DNA from: Labia minor
Taxonomy: Eukaryota > Arthropoda > Insecta > Dermaptera > Spongiphoridae
Assembly (NCBI GenBank): GCA_963082975.1
Contig: OY720345.1
Span: 10,132,491 to 10,196,490, forward strand
DNA: 64,000 nucleotides
Reading direction: 5' to 3'
Shown here: positions 47,608 through 58,980 of the stretch, in pieces
How positions within the stretch are numbered: position 1 is the stretch's first letter
How the letters are laid out: the number at the start of each line of letters is the position of its first letter
Position numbers and translations under genes: made by a program
The notes under the pieces: model-generated
Databases searched by the model: none
The model's input: the letters and a program-made list of their open reading frames with translations, nothing else
What the model was told of the DNA's origin: nothing

Positions 47608-48720
47608 TTGTTAACTTAAAAAGGAGAAACAATAATAATACAACAAAAGGCCCTTTCCAAAACTTACCTTTCTCAATACATAATACAAAAGAAGAAAACA
47701 ACAAAAGGGACTTTGTCAAAACATTAAAAATAAATAATACAGATGTCCATAGTCCGCTTGTTTAAAAAAATATTCAAGAGTTGATTCTAGTATGTATTAA
47801 ATATATTCAATATATTAAATATTAAATATATTATTTTTGATCTAAACGAATAGAGAATGGATTTTACATAAAATTTGTAATCATTTCACAAATTAATAAT
47901 ATAATAAATGACACATTGTGAATTGACGATAAAAATAAATATATTTCATTAGATCTTATTTTATTATACTAGCAAAAATTGTATAAATATATTTTTAATT
48001 TTCTTTCGAAATTAATTAAAAAATTTTAAAATATTTTAAATATAAAAAATATTGATACAATATCTAATACAAAAACGAGGCGGGATGCAAATATAATACA
48101 TTAATTAATAATAATAATCAAAATATTAAAATCCGTTTAAATAAGAAGTTTGAAAAAATGTTCAGGTCGCTCCCCTCCAACTAAATGACAGTCCTGATCG
48201 TATGTTCCATGCTGCGAATTAAATTTGGATTAAGCATCATAAATTCTAAAATAATAATTAAATAAATTTCAAATAACGATTAGATATTTATTAAATGAAT
48301 TACTAATAAATAATATTCAATCTAATGAAATAAAGAATCTCTATATATTATATACACGGTAAATGTATTAGAAAAAATAAAAAGCCATTTTTTTTTTATG
48401 AAGAATTTTGATTTTTTTAAATTATAATTTCTGACTTTTGATTGATTACATTTAAAATCATTTTAAAGTTATAATTTCGTCTTTACAAAGAGAGATAAAA
48501 AATTAATAAAATCAAAATATTGAAAAAATATAATAGGGAGGTAGAAAAAAGGTTCAAACTCCCCTCTTCTTATTTTTACTTAACGGGTCTTCTGATTGGT
48601 TGCCTGTTTCGACACACCTTTTTTCGACTTAAACGCCACCCTCAATTTCCTTCAGCTATCATTTGCTCTCTGCATCTCACCAAGTCATCATTAGCACTCT
48701 TGCTAACTGAGTGTATTTTA

Positions 48721-48927
48721 CCACGTTTTTCTTAGCTTGCTTTCTTGTTTGTTTGTTTGTTTATTTATCTGTTCGGGTCAAATCTTGCAATCGAAATTTC
48801 GACCACTTCCAGTCATCCAATCGCTCTGAAACTTTTCAGAGTTATGTATTCTGGATGACAATACAATAAAATAACACATTCGTAGCTTGCAAGTGTTTAA
48901 TTAGAGCATAATTAATGAATATAATTT
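48721..48927 (+). repeat. Dispersed repeat family P, copy 2
   Basis: Second copy with three extra TTTG/TTTA units. The two copies flank about 1.1 kb, so they could also be terminal repeats of one element. Confidence 0.65.
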
Positions 48928-49272
48928 TGTATGGGAAAATCAAAACAAAAAGTGTAAATATTTAAATTTGAAAAAAACCGTTAAAAACCCGTTAAAAGAA
49001 TAATATAATATGTATAATATTTAAAATGTAAATAAATTTGAAAGAAGGTATATTAATGTTTTGTACTGTAATTTAGAAAACAAAATTTAAATTTATGAGT
49101 TTTAGGCAATAAAGAATTAAAATATGACAAATTTAAAAATTTCTCTTTATAATTCAATTTAAATTTATTACTTTCAGGATAATAGTATTTCATGACTATT
49201 AAAGTCAATCAAAAAACTTAAAAGTAGTATAGGTCAAGTGAAATCGATTGCAATATATGAAGACTAAAAAGT

Positions 49273-50134
49273 AGAAAATAATACTTTATATAAAAAAAAA
49301 ACTTTTTTAAAAAACCACGTTTTTAACGCACTAAAAAGAAGAAAATAATTTTTCTGAAACCCCATAGGTACTGACATTACAAACAAGAGATATGATTTGA
49401 AGAAAATTTTCTATAACGTAAAACGTGGGGCGCAACTATGGCTAAAATATTCTGTATCGTATAAAAATTTATAAATAAATGTTATTAGGTACAAATTAAT
49501 AGGATAAATGAATTCATATTTTAATTAGCTTCAAAAAGTAAAGCTTATAACTTATCGAAATTTTTAAAAGAGGTAAATTTAATTTATGAAAAGATTACCT
49601 TTAGATTACTAATAATATTCACTTTTAAAAAATTCTGATAAAAAATGACATCCTAACAATATTCTGGTAAATAATATAAGAAATTTAACTTGAAGAAATC
49701 TAAAACTAAATTTTGCTACTGCAAAACTTCTAGCAAATATTTAATATTTATGTTAATAAAATTTCTAAAGTGTAAATTGAAGATGTTTATTTAATATTAA
49801 GGAATTAATTTTCCAAAAAAAATTTACATTAATAAAAGTATTCTGTTGGATTACTAATAATATTCCCTTTTACAAAAAGTCTGGTAAAAAATATAAAACT
49901 TAAAATATAAATCCATGGATATTGAAATAAATTAATCAAAGAAATTATATTGCATTTAAAAAATTTATTATTATTTGCGCCCCACGTTTTACGTTATAGA
50001 AAATTTTCTTCAAATCATATCTCTTGTTTGTAATGTCAGTACCTATGGGGTTTCAGAAAAATTATTTTCTTCTTTTTAGTGCGTTAAAAACGTGGTTTTT
50101 TAAAAAAGTTTTTTTTTTATATAAAGTATTATTT
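49273..50134. repeat. Element with long perfect inverted repeats
   Basis: The arms of about 157 bp (49277-49436 and 49977-50134) are inverted copies without a difference I could find by eye (gcgccccacgttttacgtta against its complement; ccccataggtactgacatta). They are separated by about 540 bp of AT-rich non-coding DNA. This fits a young MITE or foldback transposon, or an inverted duplication. Confidence 0.75.
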
Positions 50135-51002
50135 AGTATTTACTTTGTTTATCAATGTGTAAAATAAAACCCTTCTCAACTTTAGAACAGGGGATCATAT
50201 TGAAACCCCCACCAACCAACCAACCAACCAATTAACCACCACCATATAAATTATTTAATTTAATTAAATCTAATTCTACTTTCGACATGGTTTAAAAAAA
50301 CAAAAAAAAAAAATACGATTCATGTTTTGAATTGTAATGAAATAGAAAATTTCATTTTGCAAAATTGGATTTATATATATATAGGTATATAGGTATATGT
50401 TCATTAAAATCAGAGTGATTCAGAGGTTCATAGAAACAAATTTTTTATAATTAAATTGAAAAATAAAATCTGATATGAGAACATCACACTTCTTTCAATT
50501 ATTGTACAAAAAAATGGAAATACGTAATTATTATGAAAATTAAAATGAATAATTATATACTAATTCATTAATTTAATCAAGAATTATAATTAACCTTTGT
50601 AGGTTGACATTCCAATAAAATTTTCTATTACTAATTTGATTATTTTAACTTTTTTTTTTTTACTATTATAAAATTAAATGTGGAATTTACATTTTTTCCA
50701 CCTTTTTTATTTTAGGTAATTAATTCTTATTTTTTCACATTAATGTATTTACGTATTCAAATTATATCCGATCAGGATCAATAATACAACTGACATAATG
50801 AATTTAATAGTGGTCGGCGGTTCATTCCAAGATGAATTTCATGAAGTGATCCAAAATTAGTTATTGGGTCAAAAAACATTAATGCTATTTGTGAATGGGA
50901 TAAAAAATGATCAAATGTCAGGTAACCATGAAGTTACCATGAGATTGAGGCATATTTGGAGTGGCCTCTATCCGATTGGGAAAAGTGTTTTGAAAATTGG
51001 AT
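50135..51002. other. AT-rich intergenic DNA
   Basis: Contains a small ccaac repeat near 50214-50230. No gene seen. Confidence 0.45.
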
Positions 51003-51333
51003 TTTTTTTCCTCTAAACTGACCGTAAAAATAAAGATGTATATTTGATAGTTTTTCACATGATTAAAAATTGTATTAAACTGATTTATATAGAATTTCAG
51101 CTTGATTGAATCGCTGAATGTACCGGAATTATTATTTTAACAAATTGACTGCCAATCACGCGCCAGCACGTGACGTGGCGTCATCAATAAAGAGCCAAAC
51201 ACGCGCTGATTTAATAAATATTATTTATAAAAAATTAATTGATAATTTAATTAATTAAATTTAATTTAAATATAATATATGTTATTTAATCCAATTCAAA
51301 TTGCTAGATAGTCGAGTGGAGACACTCCAGTTT
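51003..51333 (+). mobile_element. Helentron-like family A, 3' half
   Basis: From ttttcctctaaactgaccg to tagtcgagtggagacactcc then agttta; the 5' half is missing. Confidence 0.68.
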
Positions 51334-52615
51334 ATTTTTTTATTTTCCTGATGTAGGAGGGATTCTATGAATAACGCAGAGTTTTAACATGAAATGTTAT
51401 TAAAGATTTTACATCAAAGATTAATTTCTATAGTTTTTATTTAAATATATTATTGATTGATGAAGTATAGTCAATATTATTAGTTATAATTATAAGTTGA
51501 GAATAATAGAGTATTAGATATTGATAATAATTGGTCAAAAGAATTTTTTAATATTCTTGTAGAGACAAGCAAATTTTTTTTTATTTTAGTTAGTAAAGTA
51601 TGTATCCTGCTGCTACTCGGTAAACCAGGTACTATTAATTAAAAGTTCAAACATTAGAAGCTTTGTCTTATATAATTTAATATATGTACTTGAATTAATT
51701 ATTCTAGAATTGAATGAAAGTGCATTCATCTGAGAAATGTTTGTGATTATTAATTAATTCTAAAATAAAATTAGTCAATTTAAATTTTTAAAATTTTTAA
51801 TTATATAATTAATTTAAAGAAATATTACATATAATATTTATAGAATACTTTTATTATTTGGTATATTTAAACTATTATAGTTTCTTTGTAAATTTTTGTG
51901 TTTAATTAATATAATAATTATTATTATTATTATTAGTAATGAAAATATGAACATATTAATTTATATAAATAATTATATAGTAATAATATACATTTTAAAG
52001 GATGATGTTTAAATGGGATTCGTTATCAAGAGACTAAATAAATAAATAAAAATATTATTGTATCTTACTTATTATGAAATTAAAAATTAATATCTAAATA
52101 TAAAATGCTTTACTTTATCTTATTGCTTTTGAATGAGATTCAGGTATTTTTTTATTTGATTCTTGTCAGTTTAAACTCTCAGTTTACTTTATTAAAATAT
52201 TAATTTATTGTAAAGTTGAAAGTGATTCAAGAGTTTAGATGATGATGGAGTGGGGAGAGAGAGAGAGAGAGAAAGAGAGGGCATACAATTATTATAGGTT
52301 TAGCTAGCTAACTTAAGTTTCTTGTTGGAGAAAAAAATCATTGAATAGATTAAGAATTATATTTAATAATTAATAGAAAGCAAACGGAGCAAGTGCAAGA
52401 GAGAAATATTTGTTTGCTGCTTCTTGGGAACTAAATGAACCGATGGAAGGATTAAGACTGGCCCTACCTCTAAGTAGATATTAAGTCTCATTTATTTGTA
52501 ATAAATATAATATGCTCAGATAGAGTCAATTGAAAGTATAAATAATAATAATAATAACATGCATAGGTAAAAATTTAAAACATTAAATGAAATTTATTCA
52601 AAATATGAAAACATT
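51334..52615. other. AT-rich intergenic DNA
   Basis: Has a (GA)n run at 52254-52277. No coding region recognised. Confidence 0.45.
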
Positions 52616-52619
52616 GAAA

Positions 52620-53212
52620 ATAAGTTGACCTGTGGCTAGGCGCAGAACCGACCGACTGTTTGAAATAAATTGATTTTGCAGCTAGAGAAACAATTTCAAA
52701 TAATTTAAATGTATCTATTAATAAAAAACAGATATGGATATAACAAAAATATTTTTAATTTTATTTTAGGAGGCGCTGGCTGTGACGTCATGAAGGGCTG
52801 GGTGACGTCATATAATTTTAAATTAAGAAAAAACTAATGAAGATGATTTTTCCCGAAGATAAAACCAATACGAAGAACATGATTCGTGGAGATATGTAAA
52901 AAATCTCATTATGTGAAATTTGGTGAGAAAATAACCCTTCCCTTCCTATCGTCGATCGGTAATACTACCACTTCTGGTTTCCGGATATACACCAAAAGTT
53001 GATCAATTCATCATAATGATGCATTAAGTAAAATTTTATCAAAATCCATTCAGCCTTTCAAGCTGTACACATCTATACGGACGGACGGAGAGACATCATG
53101 CTAAAAATACTTTTTCTGTTAATAAGATGCATGATTCGTGGAGATATGTAAAAATCTCCACATGTGAAATTTGGTGTGAAAACAATACCTCCCTTACTAT
53201 CGTCGGTCGGTA
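52620..53212 (-). mobile_element. Helentron-like GTCY element, family B copy 3
   Basis: Starts aagttgacctgtggctagg, ends tactatcgtcggtcggta. More diverged than the other two copies (3' hairpin imperfect) and only about four GTCY units. Confidence 0.78.
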
Positions 53213-54389
53213 AAAAAAAAAACTTAAAATATATAATTTGTCAATATTGTAAGATTTCAATATTTAGCATTTATAGATTTTCTTGTGGCCTAATTCTACA
53301 CAAAGGAATTTCTGATGTAAAATAAAATAAAATACATTAGAATCTATGTAAATTTGAATTTAAAAATTTAAGTTAATAATATCATTTTTTTTAAAGTAGT
53401 TTAAAACTTGTTTGCTTTATTAAGAATTTCTATTCATTCTATTTGTAACCATAGATTGTATCTGATCTTTGTAGTGGGTTGAATAAATCTAAAATTGTAT
53501 CCATTCATTTGGATTGTTAGAAGAAGAGAGGAAGGGAAAGGGAAATAATCATCTCCATTTCTTGGTGTTGGTTGTTGTTTGCTTCTTACTGTCATTTGAT
53601 CACTTCTTGTACTTTATGAATACACAAAAACCACAGTTGATAATGTTATCAGATAATGTAATCGAAAGGATAAAGCAAATTTGATTAAATTTCTTATAAC
53701 CACCTCGGATCAGAGGCAATTAATTCATTCAACAAAGAATTTTCCCGGCCATCCTACAAAAAAGAGAGAGAGAGAAAATAAAAAAAAGAAAGATTTATCT
53801 ATTTGTTCTGTCTATAACCTTTAAATTAACTACCATTATCAACATTTTCATATTTAAAAGGGAGATTGGAAAAAGGTTTTAAATTAAACGCATCGAGCTT
53901 ATTAATAAAGAGCAATTAACGATTGATGTATTTAAGAAGAAGCAGAGAGATTAGCTAATAAAAATATTTTATTCAAATAAATTACTATAATATATTAAAA
54001 AAAATATATCAGTTTTTTGAAATTGTAATAAAGAGAATGTTGAATGGATGGCTATAAAAATATATATAATAGATTCAGTAGAATAGATTTAGTGAATTAA
54101 TTATAAATTATAAATTATAGGGATGAGAATATTTCTATTGTATAATAATAATAAAATTTGAAGTTAAAACATTTTTAATTTTAAGGAAAAAAAAGCCTTT
54201 ATGGAAATATCAAATATAAATACATTAATGCTTAAATAGAGTGTGTTAAGGGCACCTGGTAAATATATACTAGTATATATAAACGTGAGAGGTGTTGAAA
54301 TAAAATCTAGACTGTAAGAAAGAATAGACAAGAAAAGCAAATAATCATTGGATCGAATGAAAGAATTGTGTTTGAAAAGTGCGGTGCAC
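53213..54389. other. Intergenic DNA, no gene called
   Basis: A short - strand stretch (53755-53701) with acceptor-like ttttttgtag and 18 open codons was considered as an upstream exon but is unsupported. The remainder is AT-rich. Confidence 0.35.
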
Positions 54390-55373
54390 CAACATGGCGG
54401 ACATTCCATTTAAACTGTCAAAATTAATTAAATTAATATTTAATTAAAGAAGCATCGTAAAATTATATAATGCTAGTGAAAATGAATCTACGTTTCATGA
54501 TGAATCTATTCGTATAGGTTTTATCTGTTGTTATGAGGCAAGATTTTTGTTCAACTGTAAAAATAAACCAATATTAAAATTAATTAAAAATTTCCATTTA
54601 ATGATACAAAAAATCAATTTTATTTAGAATCTGGCTAAAATTATGGTCAATGGATTGGTCTTGGTCACCATTTACAAGATTTAGTCAAAACTTTTAATAA
54701 AATGAAAAACATTGATTTGATTGGTTTTTTCTAATTCTCCAAAGCGTTCTATAAATATGAGTTCCAAATTTTTACTAATATGAAGCGTAGGAGAGGTGGG
54801 TCCTCTCAGAGGCATATAAGACATGTCTCACTCCTGAATTTAAAGGGTTTTGCTAGTCGAAGGGTTGACGTAATCTGGATATATTTGAATTAACACCCCG
54901 AAGGGGTGTTAATTCAAATATATATAGGAGACTCTAAAGAGTCTCCTATAAGAGACAAGATTTCAATTTTTTTTCTTTTTAATGAAGCTATGCTAGGTAT
55001 TCTCCTTCATCCAAATAAATTTGATTTTTTGAATGATCAGGGGAGGGGGGGGTAGAGTAAGAGTAAGGGAATGGATGGAAAGGCGTCAATGGGTAAAGGA
55101 GATGATTCCTCCAGATAGAAGAGGGATTTAGAAGAAATCATGAGCTCACGTGAGGGCAGGAACGCCAATCCCTGAAATAGAATTCTTCTCTACGGGGTTT
55201 ATAGAAAAGAATCTACCCGTTACCCGGGATATTATTTTTAAATTTATTAAAAAATAATTTTAGATCATACTCATCCTCTATGTTATTACATCTTTTATAT
55301 ACCATGTATTTATATTTTTCTTATCCCGATAATTTATATACTTTTTATCCAAGGGCTTCCCTTTCTCTAAACA
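54390..55373 (+). repeat. Repeat family F, copy 2 (most complete hairpins)
   Basis: About 980 bp, non-coding. Hairpins seen directly: GAGAGG-tgggt-CCTCTC (54791-54807); a perfect 21-bp stem with GAA loop (54879-54923); AGGAGACTC-taaa-GAGTCTCCT (54926-54947); then gtctcctataagagac, a CAGGGA-like/TCCCTG stem, and tagaattcttctcta with tagaaaagaatcta. Flanks show no inverted termini or clear target duplication. Class unknown. Confidence 0.78.
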
Positions 55374-55506
55374 CCGTTATAAGATAAAATAAATAAATAA
55401 ATATTAATGTATATGTATATATATATATTTTAATTTTCTTATGTATTTTTATTATCTAAGGAATTAATTATATAATTAACATAATACTAATAAAATTAAT
55501 TAATAT

Positions 55507-56406
55507 TGTAACGGACAAAGTATTTATATTCTTAGTTATTTTTTTTTTATTATACATTTTATTTTGTTTATCTATTTTTTAGTTTATTTTGTTTTTCTAT
55601 TCCCCTATTTTATTAACAAAGTTATTTGGTCGCATTATTCTTAAAATGTAATATATATATAGAGATATATTTCGACATAAGGGGAGGATCCATCCCTCCA
55701 AGTTTTAATATTTTTTAACAGTTGAGAATGGACAGTGGAACTAGTGATATCATCCTGATATGACCTGGTATTTATCACGTCCCGTGATATAATTATTTTG
55801 TATATAATCATTTTTATTATCACACCCTGTGATACAGTTGAACGAGTGATATCATCCTGATATGACCTGTATTTATCACGTCCCGTGATATAATTATTTT
55901 GTATATAATCATTTTTATCACACCCTGTGATACAGTCGAACAAGTGATATCATCCTGATATAACCTATACTTATCACGTCCCGTGATATAATTATTTGTG
56001 TATAATCCTTATCATCACCCCCTGTGATAATTATTTCCGCTAATTCCAGTGATATTAGTGAATTACATTTTCTTATTTTTCTATTTAAAATTTGTATATT
56101 TAATTTGTTAATTTTTATCTATTTAATTAAAGTAAATTAATGTGAACATTATTATTGTGTTTTCCCTTTTCCCTTAATTTTTCAACACACTTTTATACTT
56201 TGGGATATCCAAAGTTGGCGCCCATCATTAACTTAACATAATTAACAATTCACGGTCATCGTGGGTCATTACAAGTGCCCAATAATTAGATCCCCTTATA
56301 AATTGGCACCCAACGTAAGAGGATCGTCTACAAAGTGACCCCAACTTGAAACGATCATCCTTACAAAGTGGCAGCCCAACGTTTGGCTCGATTAGTCATC
56401 CTTACA
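55507..56406 (+). repeat. 5' LTR of the Ty3-like element
   Basis: 900 bp, with a TATA-like tatatatatagag near 55652 and a tandem array with hairpins at 55743-56030. Its last 200 bp are a series of primer-site-like units at 56211, 56271, 56301, 56332 and 56365, ending at cttaca. It appears identical to the 3' LTR. Confidence 0.92.
55743..56030 (+). repeat. Tandem array in 5' LTR (about 100-bp unit, three copies)
   Basis: The units start at 55743, 55845 and 55943 with agtgatatcatcctgatat. Each carries TATCACgtccCGTGATA-type and ATCACaccctGTGAT-type inverted repeats. The third unit is degenerate. The same array occurs at 59217-59504. Confidence 0.88.
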
Positions 56407-56428
56407 AAGTGGCAGCCCAACCTGAGGC
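56407..56428 (+). other. Primer binding site region
   Basis: Directly after the LTR: aagtggcagcccaacctgag. It resembles the tRNA-Lys(1,2)-type site TGGCGCCCAACGTG with one extra A. Assignment to a tRNA is an inference. Confidence 0.55.
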
Positions 56429-57025
56429 CCGATTAGTACACCACGGCTCCTGAGAAAAGTACATTATTCATCTTTGGTGAGCAGTATCATCATTTTTTCA
56501 TCTCAACGGACTTATAGTACAATTTAATATTTAATTAATAAAATAGAAATTTAAAACTTTTACTTTTATACTTTAAATTTAAATAAATTATATCTCCTTG
56601 TCTATTATAATAATATATTTAACACTTGTTAATTATTTTTTTTATTTTAATTTTCACATTTATCTAACAAATAGAATATTTATCTATTTAATTCTAATTC
56701 AATAAAAATAGTTTGAATATATTAATATTATTATTAGTTATAATTAATTAATTTATATGTTTAATTTGTAATTTTTTTTTAATTTTTAAATTTTATTCTA
56801 CTACATTATATTTAAATTAATGAATTAATAAAATTGATAAAATATCACTATATTTTCAAATATTTAAATACTTTTTACATATTTTAAATTATATTACAAT
56901 TATCTTATTTTATAATTAAACATTGTATAATTCAATTGTACGCGACTAAATAACTTTTAATTTTGATTAATTAATTAATTTTTTTTTCTCTTTGGTTAAC
57001 ATTAAATTTAATTATCCTATTAAAA

Positions 57026-58936
57026 ATGTCATTTTTCGGCAAAGGGAAAAAGGAGGATCTTATCCTTTTAGCACAGGAATTAGGAATAGTTATGAATTTA
57101 GATTCTCGTAGGATCGATATAAAAAATGACATCACGTCATTGCCTGATTATGATGAAGACCTTACACGGGAATTACTTATGACCATCATAGAGGATAGGA
57201 AGGAAAAAGAAGAAAGAGAGAGGGAAAGGGAGAAAGAAGAAAGAGAGAGGGAAAGGGAGAAAGATGAAAGAGAAGAAAAGGAGAAGGAAAGACAATTTGA
57301 ACTAGAGAAACTCCGAATTCAAACCGTAGTGAACCAGGTAGAATCACCAACCCCACTTCAACCGAAAGTAGATATATTGAAATTCTTACCTCTATTTAAA
57401 ATTAACGATGACGATATTAATACGTATCTGCGTCTTTTCGAAAGACAAATGAATTTTCTTGGCATATCTGAGGATGCATGGGTCACTTATCTTATTTCGG
57501 TCTTACCCACAGATATTACCACTCTAATAATTAGAGAACCAAATGAAGTCGCCCAAGACTATCAACATATTAAGAAGCTCCTACTTCACCGATTTAAATT
57601 AACTACGGATAAAATAAGAAAACTTTTCTCCACCTCCAAGAAGACATTGGAAAACACTTGGAAAGATTTTTACTTCAATCTACGCGGTTATCTAGAAGCC
57701 TGGCTATCCGATCTAAAAATTGAAAATTTTGATCAACTTAAAAATTTGATCCTAGCTGATCAAATGAAGAGAAAGTGTTCATCCGAATGCAAAGATCACT
57801 TCCTCGACTCTTGGGAAACATTGGTAGATCCCCTCGATCTCGCAGAAAAATTCGACTCCTATGATAACTTAAGGGCCCCATTTTCAAAAACAATTACTTC
57901 AAATAAATCTATCGAACCCCCTAAATCGAAATATTATGATCGGAAACCCATTAGAAACTCACAACAAAAACAAAAAGAAGAGACTGACTCTTCAATAATT
58001 CGTTGCTACGGCTGCGGAACTCCAGGAGTCACCAAACCTAGGTGTCTAACTTGCAATCCGAAGCAGGAAATTACCAACGCACAAGCCTTACAGTGTAACG
58101 TTACTACAGATAGAGATACTAAACTCGCTCTAATAGAAGCCTCCATCTATGAAGCTTCTGGTTCTATTTGCGTTGACAGCGGGGCCACTCGCTCTATTGG
58201 CGGTCAGCGTCTTCTCAGCTATTTAAGACAACGAGGAGAACATTTTAAAGTAGATAATCTTTCCTTAACTTTAGCTGACGGGAAAAAGCGTATACATTCC
58301 GTGTTATTAGCTACAGTTCCTGTAAAAATCAAAAATAAAATAATACATATAGAAATGATATTCCTACCCAATGTTAGTGGAAATAGATCACTATTAGGTC
58401 TTGACTTCCTCAGAAAAGCAGGTTTAGTATTAGATATGCGAAACAATCGCTGGTATTTTCATAATTATCCTAAGAGAAAATACAAATTTATTCGAGAAAA
58501 TCTCTGCACCACTGAAGAAAATAATACTGTTGTTGAAAACACTATTCAGCTAACTGAGGAACAGAACATAAAACTTGCCCATTTATTAAAAGAACATGAA
58601 ACTGTCTTTCAACCAGGGGGAGAGCCAACTCCTTACGCTGGACATGATATAAACACAGGCGGTTGTTTGAATGCGCTGCAAAGGGCCGTCGATTCCATGG
58701 ACGGTACCAAAGTCAGCAAAGAAGATCCTGCTGTCCGATATAGACAGCTGGTGGGGTCTCCGACATCCCATCGGGGCCCACCAGGAGTTATGGAGCCACC
58801 ACAAACTCAAAAACATTTATTTACTCAAGGACTTGTTCCCCCTCATACATCAGCATTGCGTCTAAGCCACGACACACGTTCTACTCCAGTAGTTCCTCTA
58901 CGTAAGCGAGGAAGGTCAAAAATTGTCCGTTCCTAG
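57026..58936 (+). CDS. Gag-protease polyprotein of the Ty3-like element, 3' truncated
   Basis: 636 codons. Order: an N-terminal helical start (MSFFGKGKKEDLILLAQELG); a highly charged Glu/Arg/Lys coil (about residues 57-95) made of a repeated DNA unit; a capsid-like region (about 115-290: FLPLFKINDDDINTYLRLFE, HRFKL, LADQMKRKC); a zinc-knuckle-like CYGCGTPGVTKPRCLTC (about 327-343, four Cys, no His); and a retroviral-type aspartic protease with CVDSGATRSIGG (about 381-392) and LLGLDFLRKAG. Reverse transcriptase starts at HETVFQPGGEPTP and stops after about 10 more residues; the rest (from about GCLNALQRA) is not RT and looks like another part read after a deletion. Stop at 58934-58936, 44 bp before the 3' LTR. 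Confidence 0.9.
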   Translation: MSFFGKGKKEDLILLAQELGIVMNLDSRRIDIKNDITSLPDYDEDLTRELLMTIIEDRKEKEEREREREKEEREREREKDEREEKEKERQFELEKLRIQTVVNQVESPTPLQPKVDILKFLPLFKINDDDINTYLRLFERQMNFLGISEDAWVTYLISVLPTDITTLIIREPNEVAQDYQHIKKLLLHRFKLTTDKIRKLFSTSKKTLENTWKDFYFNLRGYLEAWLSDLKIENFDQLKNLILADQMKRKCSSECKDHFLDSWETLVDPLDLAEKFDSYDNLRAPFSKTITSNKSIEPPKSKYYDRKPIRNSQQKQKEETDSSIIRCYGCGTPGVTKPRCLTCNPKQEITNAQALQCNVTTDRDTKLALIEASIYEASGSICVDSGATRSIGGQRLLSYLRQRGEHFKVDNLSLTLADGKKRIHSVLLATVPVKIKNKIIHIEMIFLPNVSGNRSLLGLDFLRKAGLVLDMRNNRWYFHNYPKRKYKFIRENLCTTEENNTVVENTIQLTEEQNIKLAHLLKEHETVFQPGGEPTPYAGHDINTGGCLNALQRAVDSMDGTKVSKEDPAVRYRQLVGSPTSHRGPPGVMEPPQTQKHLFTQGLVPPHTSALRLSHDTRSTPVVPLRKRGRSKIVRS

Positions 58937-58968
58937 GGCTGATCCCTCAATCAAAAGACCTCGGAATC

Positions 58969-58980
58969 AGAGGGGGAGGA
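58969..58980 (+). other. Polypurine tract
   Basis: agagggggagga immediately before the 3' LTR; primes plus-strand synthesis in this class. Confidence 0.8.

Noticed and set aside
53701..53755. Possible upstream exon of the DUF704x-like gene (- strand)
   Set aside because: Acceptor-like and open for 18 codons, but no family similarity and a weak donor; kept only as a note.
55641..55943. 100-codon - strand ORF, repeated identically at 59115-59417
   Set aside because: It lies across the LTR tandem array; the periodic protein is a consequence of the DNA repeat, and no gene is expected there.
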